This document shows, piece by piece, positions 27,551 through 36,825 of a stretch of DNA of 64,000 nucleotides. The stretch comes from JAYQKL01 sp049889535 (lineage in GTDB: Bacteria; Pseudomonadota; Alphaproteobacteria; RS24). The notes beneath the pieces are model-generated. The model made no database searches. It had not been told where the DNA came from and worked only from the letters and a program-made list of their open reading frames with translations. Position 1 is the stretch's first letter; each line of letters begins with the position of its first letter. The stretch is taken from the NCBI GenBank assembly GCA_049889535.1, contig JBMHDF010000017.1:8851-72850 (forward strand), read 5' to 3'. The translations under genes were made by a program, and so were the position numbers.

Positions 27551-28564
27551 TTATTTTTTGGGTCTTTTGTTTGAGGGCTTTTGCGATGCCATATCCCATG
27601 GGGCAAGATTGGCCTTTGCTTCATTGCCGCGATTGTTACCTTTTTTGGCTTTATACGACTTTGCAGCTTTGTGCGCTTTCTTCTGCTCATTTTGAGGCTT
27701 TTTATCCGATACAGGCGCCTTCACCGATTTTTTACGCGTTTTGGGCAGTGATGGCTCGCGGCCATCAACAATATCAGCCCAAGCCGCCCCCAATTGCTGG
27801 CGCAACACACGACGCGGAATTTCTTCAACGGCTCCTGCCTCTAAACCACCCAGCTGAAACGGGCCGAAAGAAAGTCTTATCAGGCGGTTCACCTGCAGCC
27901 CTGCATAATCGAGTAATTTTTTAATTTCGCGATTTTTGCCCTCTCTCAGAGCAATGGTCAGCCAGAAATTATCCCCTTGCTGGCGTTCAATCTCTAACTC
28001 AACCTCGCGATAAACCACGCGGTCAACCACCACGCCTTTTTTAATCTCCTCCAGCCGCTTCATATCTGGTCGCCCATATGCGCGCACCCGATACCGGCGC
28101 AGCCAACCTGTTTCAGGCAGTTCTAAATAACGCTTTAGACCGCCATCATTGGTCATTAACAACAAACCTTCAGTGTTAATGTCCAAGCGTCCAACCGACA
28201 CCACACGCGGCAATTCTTTGGGCATGGCTGCAAAAACAGTGGGGCGCCCTTGCGGGTCACGCTCAGTGGTCACCAGTCCGCGTTTTTTATGATAGCGCCA
28301 AAGGCGCGGCGGGTCTGGCTCGGCAATGGGTTTGCCATCACACAAAATCTTTGCGCCTGGCAAAACATTTAAGGCAGGTGATTTTATTGGCTTACCATTC
28401 ACGCTGATGCGGCCATCAGTAATCATTTTTTCAGCTTCGCGGCGCGACGCGACGCCCGCCCGTGCCAAAACTTTGGCAATACGCTCACCTTTAACTTCGC
28501 CTTTGACTTCTCCTGCTGGAGTGGTCATGGATGTTTTTTTCGAATTATGATTTGAGTTGGTCAT
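27551..28564 (-). CDS. rluB: Pseudouridine synthase, RsuA/RluB family
   Basis: 337 residues. An S4 RNA-binding domain (about residues 27-75, with RIAKVLARAGVASRREAEKM) is followed by the synthase domain carrying the catalytic aspartate in SVGRLDINTEGLLLMTND. RluB-type enzymes modify U2605 of 23S rRNA. The C-terminal ~65 residues are very rich in lysine and arginine, a common alphaproteobacterial extension. RluE/RluF or RsuA are possible alternatives by fold; the neighbour rsmD favours rluB. It is divergent from tadA. Confidence 0.93.
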   Translation of the reverse strand: MTNSNHNSKKTSMTTPAGEVKGEVKGERIAKVLARAGVASRREAEKMITDGRISVNGKPIKSPALNVLPGAKILCDGKPIAEPDPPRLWRYHKKRGLVTTERDPQGRPTVFAAMPKELPRVVSVGRLDINTEGLLLMTNDGGLKRYLELPETGWLRRYRVRAYGRPDMKRLEEIKKGVVVDRVVYREVELEIERQQGDNFWLTIALREGKNREIKKLLDYAGLQVNRLIRLSFGPFQLGGLEAGAVEEIPRRVLRQQLGAAWADIVDGREPSLPKTRKKSVKAPVSDKKPQNEQKKAHKAAKSYKAKKGNNRGNEAKANLAPWDMASQKPSNKRPKK

Positions 28565-28650
28565 CTGCTTTGAAAAACTTTAGCTATACTGCGAGAGTGT
28601 TAGCATTAAAAAAACCATTCGTCCCGCCTTAAAATTGAGTATAAAGCATT

Positions 28651-29130
28651 ATGGCTGGAAAATCTGAAAAGATTAATGACACAAATAACGACCCTATGGC
28701 ATTGGCGATTGCACAGGCAGAACAAGCCGCACAGCGCGATGAAGTGCCTGTAGGGGCGGTGATTGTCGATGCCACAGGCCATATTATTGCCGCCAATGGC
28801 AATCGTATGCGTGAAAAAAATGACCCAACTGCACATGCTGAAATTTTAGTTATACGCGAGGCAGGCGAAAAGCTTGGCAATGAACGCCTGCTTGATTGCA
28901 CGCTATATGTCACTCTAGAACCCTGCACCATGTGTGCTGGCGCAATTTCACTTGCCCGCATAAAACGACTTTATTATGGCGCGGCTGACGAAAAAACAGG
29001 CGCTTGTGACCATGGCGCGCGGGTGTTCCATCAAGCCAGTTGCCACCATAAGCCCGAAATCTATGGCGGGCTTAGAGAGAGCGACTGCGCAGAACTTTTA
29101 CGCGGTTTTTTTAACCAAAAAAGAAAATAA
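28651..29130 (+). CDS. tadA: tRNA adenosine(34) deaminase
   Basis: 159 residues, a cytidine/adenosine deaminase fold. The zinc site is complete: THAEILVIREA-type motif (here TAHAEILVI) and PCTMCAGAIS. TadA converts A34 of tRNA-Arg(ACG) to inosine and is normally essential. The DEVPVGAVIVD strand and the C-terminal ALLRGFF-like helix (ELLRGFFNQKRK) fit the family. It is divergent from rluB across 86 bases. Nothing needed for activity is missing. Confidence 0.96.
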   Translation: MAGKSEKINDTNNDPMALAIAQAEQAAQRDEVPVGAVIVDATGHIIAANGNRMREKNDPTAHAEILVIREAGEKLGNERLLDCTLYVTLEPCTMCAGAISLARIKRLYYGAADEKTGACDHGARVFHQASCHHKPEIYGGLRESDCAELLRGFFNQKRK

Positions 29131-29187
29131 CACTCGCATTTCAGCAGAATAAAAGGCACTTTATGGTAAGTTTCATAGGGGGAAGAT

Positions 29188-30414
29188 ATGAATTTTGACT
29201 ATAGCGAAAAAACAATAAAACTTATGGGCGATGTGCAAGCCTTCATGGACGCACATATTTACCCAAATATTGCGACCTATCACGACCAGATGGAGAGTTT
29301 TGGGACAGAGCGCTGGCAGGTTCCAGCGATTATTGAGGACTTAAAAGCAAAAGCAAAAAAGGCTGGATTGTGGAACCTGTTTTTGCCAGAAAGTGAACAT
29401 GGCGCGGGCTTAACCAATTTAGAATATGCCCCTTTGGCTGAAATCATGGGGCGCGTGAGCTGGGCGTCTGAAGTATTTAACTGCAACGCTCCCGACACGG
29501 GCAATATGGAAGTACTCGACCGCTATGGCACTGACGCGCAAAAAGAGCAATGGTTGAAACCCCTTTTAGCGGGCGAGATTCGTTCAGCTTTTTTAATGAC
29601 CGAGCCAGAAGTAGCGTCTTCAGATGCAACCAATATTGAAACCAGCATTTTGCGTGATGGTGATGAATATGTCATTAATGGGCGCAAATGGTGGTCTTCT
29701 GGTGCGGGTGACCCGCGCTGCAAGCTAGCGATTGTTATGGGTAAAACGCTGTTTGAGGAAGCCACGCATAAGCAACAATCTATGATACTCATGCCCCTTG
29801 ATACGCCAGGTGTAAAGCTTGTGCGCCCGCTGAAAGTGTTTGGCTATGATGATGCGCCGCATGGGCATTTTGAAATTATTTTAGATAATGTTCGGGTGCC
29901 AGCTGAAAACCTTTTGCTAGGTGAAGGGCGCGGTTTTGAAATTGCGCAAGGCCGGCTTGGGCCAGGCCGAATTCATCATTGCATGCGCACAATTGGGGTG
30001 GCCGAAATGGCGCTTGAGAAAATGTGTAAACGCCTTTTGAGCCGTACCGCCTTTGGCAAAAAAGTGGCTGAGCATTCTTTATGGGAAGAGCGCATCGCAC
30101 GCGCGCGCACCGATATTGAAATGACACGGCTTTTATGCCTTAAAGCTGCTTATATGATGGATACAGTTGGCAATAAACAGGCCAAAACAGAAATCGCTAT
30201 GATTAAAGTGGCGGGCCCAAATATTGCGCTCAAAGTTATTGATGATGCAATACAGGCACATGGCGGCGGCGGTGTGAGTCAAGATTTTGGTCTGGCTGAT
30301 GCTTATGCAGGCATTCGTACTTTACGACTAGCAGATGGGCCTGATGAGGTGCATAACCGCACCATTGCCCGTTTGGAAATGAAAAAATATCTGGACTTGT
30401 CGCAAGCCCGCTAG
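29188..30414 (+). CDS. Acyl-CoA dehydrogenase, ACAD10/11-like
   Basis: A 408-residue FAD flavoprotein that introduces a double bond into an acyl-CoA. The FAD/substrate motif FLMTEPEVASSDATN is typical of the ACAD10/11 subgroup. The middle beta domain carries INGRKWWSSGAGDPRC, and the C-terminal part has ARTDIEMTRLLCLKAA and QAHGGGGVSQDF. ACAD11-type enzymes act on long or hydroxylated acyl chains, but the substrate here is unknown. An AGGGGGA ribosome site supports the start. It is convergent with mutL, overlapping by 4 bases. Confidence 0.93.
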   Translation: MNFDYSEKTIKLMGDVQAFMDAHIYPNIATYHDQMESFGTERWQVPAIIEDLKAKAKKAGLWNLFLPESEHGAGLTNLEYAPLAEIMGRVSWASEVFNCNAPDTGNMEVLDRYGTDAQKEQWLKPLLAGEIRSAFLMTEPEVASSDATNIETSILRDGDEYVINGRKWWSSGAGDPRCKLAIVMGKTLFEEATHKQQSMILMPLDTPGVKLVRPLKVFGYDDAPHGHFEIILDNVRVPAENLLLGEGRGFEIAQGRLGPGRIHHCMRTIGVAEMALEKMCKRLLSRTAFGKKVAEHSLWEERIARARTDIEMTRLLCLKAAYMMDTVGNKQAKTEIAMIKVAGPNIALKVIDDAIQAHGGGGVSQDFGLADAYAGIRTLRLADGPDEVHNRTIARLEMKKYLDLSQAR

Positions 30415-32327
30415 CGACGACCAAATAATTTTTCAATTTCGCGGCGTTTCAATTCCACATAAGTTGGGCGACCATGATTGCATTGGCCAGCATGGGGTGT
30501 GACTTCCATTTCACGCAACAATGCGTTCATCTCTTCTTGCGAGAGACGCCGCCCAGCGCGCACTGAACCATGACACGCCATTGTGCCGCATATATCTGCC
30601 AGTTTTTCTTTCAACGACAAGGCCGTGCCAAGTTCTGCAATTTCATCTGCCAAATCGCGAACCAGCCCCTCTAAATTGGTTTTTTCAAGCAAAGCCGGAA
30701 ACTCACGCACCAACACAGCATCGGGACCAAAGCGTTCTAACTCAAACCCAAGTTCAGCCAATTCTGTTTTGCGGGCAATTAATTGCTCCGCCAAATCTTC
30801 CGCCATCTCCACCACTTCCGGGATGAGCAGTAATTGCCGTGGCACACCATTTTCAGCCATATCGCGCTTCATACGTTCATATACTAATCGCTCATGCGCC
30901 GCGTGCTGATCCACAATGACAAACCCATCAGCGGTTTGCGCGATGATATAGGTTTCATGCAATTGCGCGCGCGCCAAGCCAAGCGGCAATTTTGCCAATT
31001 CATCCATATTTGGTGATGAAGTTGAACTGGCAAAATCCACTCCGTGCGACGCCATATGAGCTGGCGCCTCCGAAATTCCTGGCGTGCTATACCCGCCTAA
31101 ATCGGCAAAACCGCCTTGGCCAGTCTGATGCAGAGCTGTGGTCAAAGTCTGTGGATCTAAAGCTTGCGTCGCCGCCTCGCCAAAACCAGGCTGACCCGCC
31201 TGCATTGGCTGCGCATCAAATGCAGATAAGGCAGCATCAGCAACAGTTGTTGCCGCCCGATGACCAGCCGCATTCAAAGCTGTACGCAAGCCACCCACAA
31301 TCATGGAGCGCACAAGACCAGCCTGTCGAAATCTGACTTCGGTTTTGGCCGGGTGCACATTGATATCAACCTCACTAGCAGGGACTGTAAAAAACAAAGC
31401 AACCGCTGGATGCCGATTGCGCGCCAGAAAATCCTGATAGGCGCCGCGTATTGCACCATTCAGCAAACGGTCTTTGACAGGTCGCCCATTGACAAACATA
31501 AATTGCGCGCGGGCAGTGGCTTGATTATAGGTGGGCAATCCTGCAAAGCCCGTTAGCTGATAGCCCTCACGCTCGGCCAAAACCGGCACCGCATTATCTG
31601 CAAATGTTGCCCCCATGACACGACCCAAGCGATTGAGCCGCGCATGTTCATCACCTGCTAATTCTGGCGGATACTGAAACAAACGCCGCCCCTCCGATAA
31701 AAGTGTAAAGCCAACAAATGGATGTGCCATTGCAAGTCTTTTGATGACATCTGAAATAGCTGTTGTTTCAGCACGATCGGATTTTAAAAATTTGAGTCTG
31801 GCAGGGGTCGCATAAAATAAATCGCGCACCTCAACCCGTGTGCCTTTTTGCCCAGCAGCTGGCTTTGGTTGCGAAGCGCGGCCAGCTTGCACAGAAATTT
31901 GCATCGCCGTATCAGCACCCTGTGGGCGAGAGGTGATGGTCATTTTCGCGACCGCGCCAATAGATGGTAACGCTTCGCCTCGAAACCCCAGACTTTTGAT
32001 ATGGAACAACCGGTCACCGCCATCACCTTCTGGCAGTTTGGATGTAGCATGGCGCTCAATAGCTAAAGTTAAATCTTCAGCACTCATGCCAACACCATCA
32101 TCACTGACACTCATCAGGCTTTTACCACCCTGAGCCAACGCAACCTCAATATTTTGCGCACCCGCATCTATCGCATTTTCGACTAGCTCTTTTACCGCGC
32201 TAAACGGGCGTTCAATCACCTCACCTGCGGCAATGCGATTAATAGTGCCCTCGCTCAGGCGTTGAATAATCGATTTTTTGGACTTATCACCCAAAATTAT
32301 CTCCTCATTTCGACTCATACTTAGCAT
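30411..32327 (-). CDS. mutL: DNA mismatch repair protein MutL
   Basis: 638 residues. The GHKL ATPase motifs are visible: AAGEVIERPFSAVKELVENAIDAGA (residues about 31-55), DDGVGM, and GFRGEALPSIGAV. The C-terminal dimerisation domain (about 440-638) contains QHAAHERLVYERMK. This ends in HAGQCNHGRPTYVELK, a match to the DQHAxxER/CxHGRP type, so the endonuclease metal-site motif is present in part. MutL links mismatch recognition by MutS to strand removal. Two ATG codons (32327, 32318) are possible starts. Confidence 0.96.
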   Translation of the reverse strand: MLSMSRNEEIILGDKSKKSIIQRLSEGTINRIAAGEVIERPFSAVKELVENAIDAGAQNIEVALAQGGKSLMSVSDDGVGMSAEDLTLAIERHATSKLPEGDGGDRLFHIKSLGFRGEALPSIGAVAKMTITSRPQGADTAMQISVQAGRASQPKPAAGQKGTRVEVRDLFYATPARLKFLKSDRAETTAISDVIKRLAMAHPFVGFTLLSEGRRLFQYPPELAGDEHARLNRLGRVMGATFADNAVPVLAEREGYQLTGFAGLPTYNQATARAQFMFVNGRPVKDRLLNGAIRGAYQDFLARNRHPAVALFFTVPASEVDINVHPAKTEVRFRQAGLVRSMIVGGLRTALNAAGHRAATTVADAALSAFDAQPMQAGQPGFGEAATQALDPQTLTTALHQTGQGGFADLGGYSTPGISEAPAHMASHGVDFASSTSSPNMDELAKLPLGLARAQLHETYIIAQTADGFVIVDQHAAHERLVYERMKRDMAENGVPRQLLLIPEVVEMAEDLAEQLIARKTELAELGFELERFGPDAVLVREFPALLEKTNLEGLVRDLADEIAELGTALSLKEKLADICGTMACHGSVRAGRRLSQEEMNALLREMEVTPHAGQCNHGRPTYVELKRREIEKLFGRR

Positions 32328-32406
32328 ATCAACTGTTGGCAGGCTTTTCTCCCCCTGTTACACATAAGAGAGTGAAAGATTGTGAATAATTTTAAAGGTG
32401 CGTGAA

Positions 32407-33267
32407 ATGCCGAATGAAATGGAAAATTGGCGCGGACAGCTTGGTTTCCTGATTATTGTTTTTGTCATCATGATTGGTGGTTTTGCTCTGTTAATGGGGG
32501 ATAATAATAAAAAGGTGGATTTTGAGGTTATAGCCTATGTCAATCATCAACCCATTAGCAAACAAGTTTATGTGTCGATATTATCTGAAATGGAAGCCCT
32601 CAAACAAGAAGCGCTCACTGATGAAGAAAAAAATCAATTGGTCGATTTAATCATTGATGAAGAATTAATGATTCAAGAAGTTTTGCGCCAAAACATACTA
32701 GCTCAAAACCCTGAGTTAAGACGCCAGCTGTCAAACCTTTATATGCTAGAGCGCCAGCAAGCATGGCTGCAAGAAGATGTGGCAGAAGCTGATTTAAAAG
32801 CGTTTTTTGAAGAAAATAAATCGGCATTTGCGCCAAGTGCGCAAATTTATGTGAAGCGAATTTTTGTGCGCGGCGCGCAGGAAAATGTGACCCTTAAACT
32901 CAACCAAATCCGTAACGCGTTTCAACAAGGGCAAAGTTTTGAAGCAGTCGCCATCGCTTTTGGTGATGACTTACCGCCAGCGATTCCGGCCAAATTGCTT
33001 ACCTTAGAAGAATTGAAAAAATATATGGGGCCGGCACTGGTTGAGCGGATACAAAACCTGCCGACCGGCACTCTGACTGATGCCGTTCAAGCTGGCAGTG
33101 GTTGGCATTTTATTTATATTGTAGACCGCCTGACAGGCACGCCGCCCGCGTTTGAAGAGGTACGCAATAAAGTTCAGGACCTTTATCGCAATGCCAGTTT
33201 TGAAGCTTATTTGGAAGAGCAAATTTTAAAACTGCGGGAACAAGCTAGGGTTAAAAAAATTAACTAG
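32407..33267 (+). CDS. Membrane-anchored peptidyl-prolyl isomerase, SurA_N/PpiC type
   Basis: 286 residues from the ATG at 32407, preceded by AAAGG. There is one N-terminal TM helix (about residues 11-30), then a SurA-like helical region with repeated helices rich in glutamate and glutamine, and a PpiC/parvulin domain (about 125-245, with IYVKRIFVRGAQ and SGWHFIYIVDRL). It is likely a periplasmic folding factor for outer-membrane or exported proteins. The N-terminal anchor and small size resemble PpiD-type proteins more than soluble SurA. It is divergent from mutL and is followed by a strong terminator. Confidence 0.85.
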   Translation: MPNEMENWRGQLGFLIIVFVIMIGGFALLMGDNNKKVDFEVIAYVNHQPISKQVYVSILSEMEALKQEALTDEEKNQLVDLIIDEELMIQEVLRQNILAQNPELRRQLSNLYMLERQQAWLQEDVAEADLKAFFEENKSAFAPSAQIYVKRIFVRGAQENVTLKLNQIRNAFQQGQSFEAVAIAFGDDLPPAIPAKLLTLEELKKYMGPALVERIQNLPTGTLTDAVQAGSGWHFIYIVDRLTGTPPAFEEVRNKVQDLYRNASFEAYLEEQILKLREQARVKKIN

Positions 33268-33280
33268 AAGCAAAAGCATA

Positions 33281-33320
33281 AAAAAGCCTGCACGACCAAA
33301 CGGTCAAGTGCAGGCTTTTT
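33281..33320. terminator. Bidirectional Rho-independent terminator
   Basis: The arms AGCCTGCAC (33285-33293) and GTGCAGGCT (33308-33316) pair perfectly over 9 bp. The inner sequence GACC/GGTC extends the stem. The stem is flanked by an A-run on the left and a T-run on the right, so it can end transcription of the PpiC gene (plus strand) and of aceA (minus strand). Confidence 0.85.
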
Positions 33321-33338
33321 CATGTTTTGAACCCAAGA

Positions 33339-34943
33339 TTAGAACTGGTTCATCGTGTTTTGTTCACCCGATGCCAACAGCGCATTGTCACCTGAGAAAT
33401 AAAGTTTGTGGTCATCACCAATATTGGAACCAGCCAAGTCTTGGTGTTTCACAGAGGCCTGCTCGCGGCGAATCTCACGGCGTTGCACATCGCGCACATA
33501 AGCCAACATGCCTAAATCACCGAAATAGCCTTCGGACAGAATATCCGTCCCCAAAGCCGTGTCATGATAGGTCGGAAGCGTGATGAGGTGGTGGAAAATA
33601 CCTGCCTCACGGGCTGCATCTTTCTGGAAATTTTGAATAAGGCGGTCAGCTTCTTGCGCCAATTCACTATCATCAAGCGATTCATCCATCAGCGCTTTTG
33701 CATTGGTGGCCATATCAGGATAGGCCGATAAATCTTTACCCGCTTCTTGCCACTCTTGATAAACCTGCTCGCGGAAGGCCAGTGTCCAATTGAAGCTTGG
33801 AGAATTATTATAAACCAATTTAGCATTTGGGATGACCTGACGGATACGATTAACCATGCCCGCAATTTGCGCCACATTTGGTTTTTCAGTTTCAATCCAC
33901 AAAAGGTCGGCACCATTTTGCAGGCTTGTGATGCAATCCAGAACCACACGATCTTCACCTGTGCCTGCTTTAAAGGCATAAAGACCATTTTCCAGACGTG
34001 TCGGCTTTACCAGCTGACCATCTTGGTGCATGGCCAAATCGCCCTCTTGCAAATCGTCAGGGCTCGTAACAGGTGTGGTTTCTAGATAAGCGTTATATTG
34101 GCTTGCCAAATCACCAGCTTCACGCGAAACAGGAATTTTTTGCGTGAGACCCGCGCCAAGCGAGTCAGTCCGTGCCACGATAACGCCATCCTCAACACCC
34201 AGCTCCAAAAAGGCATAGCGCACCGCGTTGATTTTAGCGAGGAAATCCTCATGCGGCACAGTCACCTTACCGTCTTGGTGACCACATTGCTTGGCGTCAG
34301 AAACCTGATTTTCAATCTGGATACAGCACGCGCCGCTCTCAATCATTTTCTTTGCCAGCAAATATGTCGCTTCTTCATTACCAAAACCAGCGTCAATATC
34401 AGCAATAATTGGCACAATATGCGTCTCGTAATTGTCGATTTTCTCAATAATGGCGCTTTCGTCACCACCCGCGGCGCGCACCTCATCAAGCTCAGCAAAC
34501 ACATGCCGCAATTCGCGGGCATCAGCCTGCTTCAAAAATGTGTAAATTTCTTCAATCAGGTTTGGTACGGCTGTTTTTTCATGCATGGACTGGTCAGGCA
34601 ATGGGCCAAAATCCGAACGCAGCGCCGCGACCATCCAACCTGAGAGATAGACATAATTCTGTTTGGTTGTTTTGCGATGACGTTTAATGGCCATCAACAT
34701 TTGTTGGGCGGTAAATCCGTGCCAGCAACCAAGCGATTGTGTGTAATTTTCCCATTGATTGTCATAAGCAGCCATATCGGCGCGCATGATGGAGGCTGTA
34801 TAACGTGCAATCTCAAGTCCTGTCTTAAAACGATTCTGCAAACGCATACGCGCAGCATATTCGGGGTTAATGCCTGTCCAGCTCGCACCAAGCTTGCTTT
34901 TTTGGGCTTCAAATTCTTTAATGAGATCGAGATATTTGGTCAT
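33339..34943 (-). CDS. aceA: Isocitrate lyase
   Basis: 534 residues, the long subfamily seen in Pseudomonas aeruginosa and marine gammaproteobacteria rather than the E. coli length. The catalytic cysteine motif reads AKQCGHQDGKVTVPHEDF (the E. coli KKCGH loop with Q at the second position). The metal-binding region PIIADIDAGFGNEE is intact. The enzyme cleaves isocitrate to glyoxylate and succinate for growth on acetate or fatty acids. It is divergent from a RamB-like regulator at 35296 that probably controls it. No malate synthase gene is seen here. Confidence 0.98.
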   Translation of the reverse strand: MTKYLDLIKEFEAQKSKLGASWTGINPEYAARMRLQNRFKTGLEIARYTASIMRADMAAYDNQWENYTQSLGCWHGFTAQQMLMAIKRHRKTTKQNYVYLSGWMVAALRSDFGPLPDQSMHEKTAVPNLIEEIYTFLKQADARELRHVFAELDEVRAAGGDESAIIEKIDNYETHIVPIIADIDAGFGNEEATYLLAKKMIESGACCIQIENQVSDAKQCGHQDGKVTVPHEDFLAKINAVRYAFLELGVEDGVIVARTDSLGAGLTQKIPVSREAGDLASQYNAYLETTPVTSPDDLQEGDLAMHQDGQLVKPTRLENGLYAFKAGTGEDRVVLDCITSLQNGADLLWIETEKPNVAQIAGMVNRIRQVIPNAKLVYNNSPSFNWTLAFREQVYQEWQEAGKDLSAYPDMATNAKALMDESLDDSELAQEADRLIQNFQKDAAREAGIFHHLITLPTYHDTALGTDILSEGYFGDLGMLAYVRDVQRREIRREQASVKHQDLAGSNIGDDHKLYFSGDNALLASGEQNTMNQF

Positions 34944-35295
34944 GGCTTCATCCTGTTCTATGGGCCGGTTAATATTGAATGGTCAAAGACCAAGCGATGA
35001 AAGCGACCATAATAACCCTATAAGGGGGGCACATATTATGGTCGCCATCAAAAGGTCAAAAAAACACTCCCCCGAGCAATAAAATTTGACCTGAAATGTC
35101 TCAAAACTTGTTTTATTTCAACAGGTAATTCAACATAACTCTACATACAACTTTTACATTATCTTTCAAGCATATATTTAAGTTATTGATTATATTAAAG
35201 TAAACATATTTACAGATTAATGATTGATTTTTGTAAAGTTTGTAAATATTGTAAACATATGCGTCATAAGCAATTGAGATTTATTGGTAAACACA
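34944..35295. promoter_or_regulatory. aceA / RamB-like divergent control region
   Basis: An AT-rich 352-base region holding the promoters of aceA (minus) and the regulator (plus). It contains a GTAAA/TTTAC inverted repeat at 35200-35213 and three exact TTGTAAA copies at 35231, 35240 and 35249, spaced 9 bases apart. A further half-site-like TTGGTAAAC starts at 35284. The motif AAAGTTTGTAAA (35235-35246) resembles the AAAGTTTGCAAA-type box of actinobacterial RamB. No gene is visible in the rest of the region. Confidence 0.55.
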
Positions 35296-36750
35296 ATGTC
35301 TGAAAAACCAGTTAAACGCACCACACCTGTGGATAGAAAACTTTTTGCTGGGCCTAAAATTCGTCGTCTACGCCGCGAGCTGCGCCTCACACAAGCCGCC
35401 ATGGCCGATGCTTTGGGTGTCTCGACCAGCTATTTAAATTTAATTGAGCGCGACCAACGGCCAATTTCAGCGCAAATTCTTTTGCGTTTGGTTGAGGCAT
35501 TTGACATTGACCCGCGCGGTTTAGCTGGTGATGAAGAGGCGCGCGCTTATGCGCAATTGCGAGAAGTTTTTTCTGACCCGTTTTTTGCTGATAATCAAAT
35601 ATCTGAACAAGAAATTAAAGAAATGGCCAGCATCAGTCCGATTGCGGCTGATGCGATTGCGCGCTTGTTCCAGACCTATCGCGAGAACACAACCACCACC
35701 AGCCTTTTGGCACAAAGGCTTGGCGATCATGGGCGCGATGAAACCAATCCGATAACTTTGCCGCATGAAGAAGTGCGCGATTTTATCACGCAAAAATCCA
35801 ATCATTTCTCGCTGATTGATGAGGCAGCTGAGCAGTTACATAATGAAATCGGGCTTGCCAATGATGACCCGCTTCACATTTTGCGTGATTATCTTGAGCG
35901 TAAACACCGCATTCAGGTTAAGATAGGCAAAACCGACCTCATGGGCCCAACTTTGCGCCGCTATGACCATCACCGACAAACTGTTTTTATTTCTGAGCTA
36001 TTAGACCAACCCGGCCGGTGTTTTCAGCTGGCCTATCAAATCGCCTATTTGGAATTTACAGGTTTATTAGAAGATGAAGTGCAGCTTGGCGGCTTTGAAA
36101 ACGAGGAGACCAAAAGCTTGGCGCGCAAATCGCTGGCCAATTATTTTGCCGCCGCGCTGATGATGCCCTATGAGGTGTTTTTTAAAACCGCAGAGGAAAC
36201 ACTTTATGACATTAGCTTGCTGGGTCGCCGTTTTGGTACCAGCTTTGAGCAAGTCTGCCATCGCCTGACAACCTTGCAACGCCCAGATATGAAAGGCATT
36301 CCGTTTTTTCTCATTCGGGTAGATAATGCGGGCAATATTTCCAAACGGTTTTCAGCCGCTGGGTTTCACTTTTCCCGATTTGGCGGCACCTGCCCTTTAT
36401 GGAAAATCCATGACGCCTTTCGTGTGCCAGGTCAAATTCTGACGCAAATCATACAGATGGAGGACCGCACGCGCTATTTTTCTGTCACCCGAACTGTCGG
36501 GCGCATCACCTCTGGCTTTGGCGTGCCAGGCAATCAGTTCGCCATTGGCTTGGGCTGTGACATCACCCATGCCCGCAAACTGGTTTATGCCACAAATTAT
36601 GATTTAGATCAGGTCGATAAGGACACCAAAATTGGCATTAACTGCCGTTTTTGTGAGCGCGCCGATTGTCAACAACGCGCGACCCCACCGCTGAATCGGC
36701 AATTACAACTTGATGAACAAACGCGCGGCTTCAGCCCGTTTGATTTTTAA
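35296..36750 (+). CDS. XRE-family regulator, short-chain fatty acyl / RamB-like
   Basis: 484 residues. An N-terminal Cro/CI helix-turn-helix (about residues 18-72, KIRRLRRELRLTQAAMADAL) is followed by a long effector region of the ImmA/IrrE-related type (QLAYQIAYLEFTG, then KSLANYFAAALMMPYE). The C-terminus carries a cysteine cluster, INCRFCERADCQQRA. This layout is the family of RamB and ScfR-type regulators, which control glyoxylate and propionyl/acetyl-CoA genes. Divergence from aceA supports that role, inferred not shown. A TTG at 35284 would add four residues. Confidence 0.88.
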   Translation: MSEKPVKRTTPVDRKLFAGPKIRRLRRELRLTQAAMADALGVSTSYLNLIERDQRPISAQILLRLVEAFDIDPRGLAGDEEARAYAQLREVFSDPFFADNQISEQEIKEMASISPIAADAIARLFQTYRENTTTTSLLAQRLGDHGRDETNPITLPHEEVRDFITQKSNHFSLIDEAAEQLHNEIGLANDDPLHILRDYLERKHRIQVKIGKTDLMGPTLRRYDHHRQTVFISELLDQPGRCFQLAYQIAYLEFTGLLEDEVQLGGFENEETKSLARKSLANYFAAALMMPYEVFFKTAEETLYDISLLGRRFGTSFEQVCHRLTTLQRPDMKGIPFFLIRVDNAGNISKRFSAAGFHFSRFGGTCPLWKIHDAFRVPGQILTQIIQMEDRTRYFSVTRTVGRITSGFGVPGNQFAIGLGCDITHARKLVYATNYDLDQVDKDTKIGINCRFCERADCQQRATPPLNRQLQLDEQTRGFSPFDF

Positions 36751-36825
36751 TGAGGCTTTGGCTGCAGGCTTGCAATCCCCATCACAATAGATTAGGAAGC
36801 TAAGAGATAATGAGAGCGTATCAAA

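Noticed and set aside
27511..27690. A 60-codon N-terminal extension of RsmD
   Set aside because: The conserved start MRIVGGKWRG has a strong GGGAGG site directly before it, and the extra part lies over the rluB gene.
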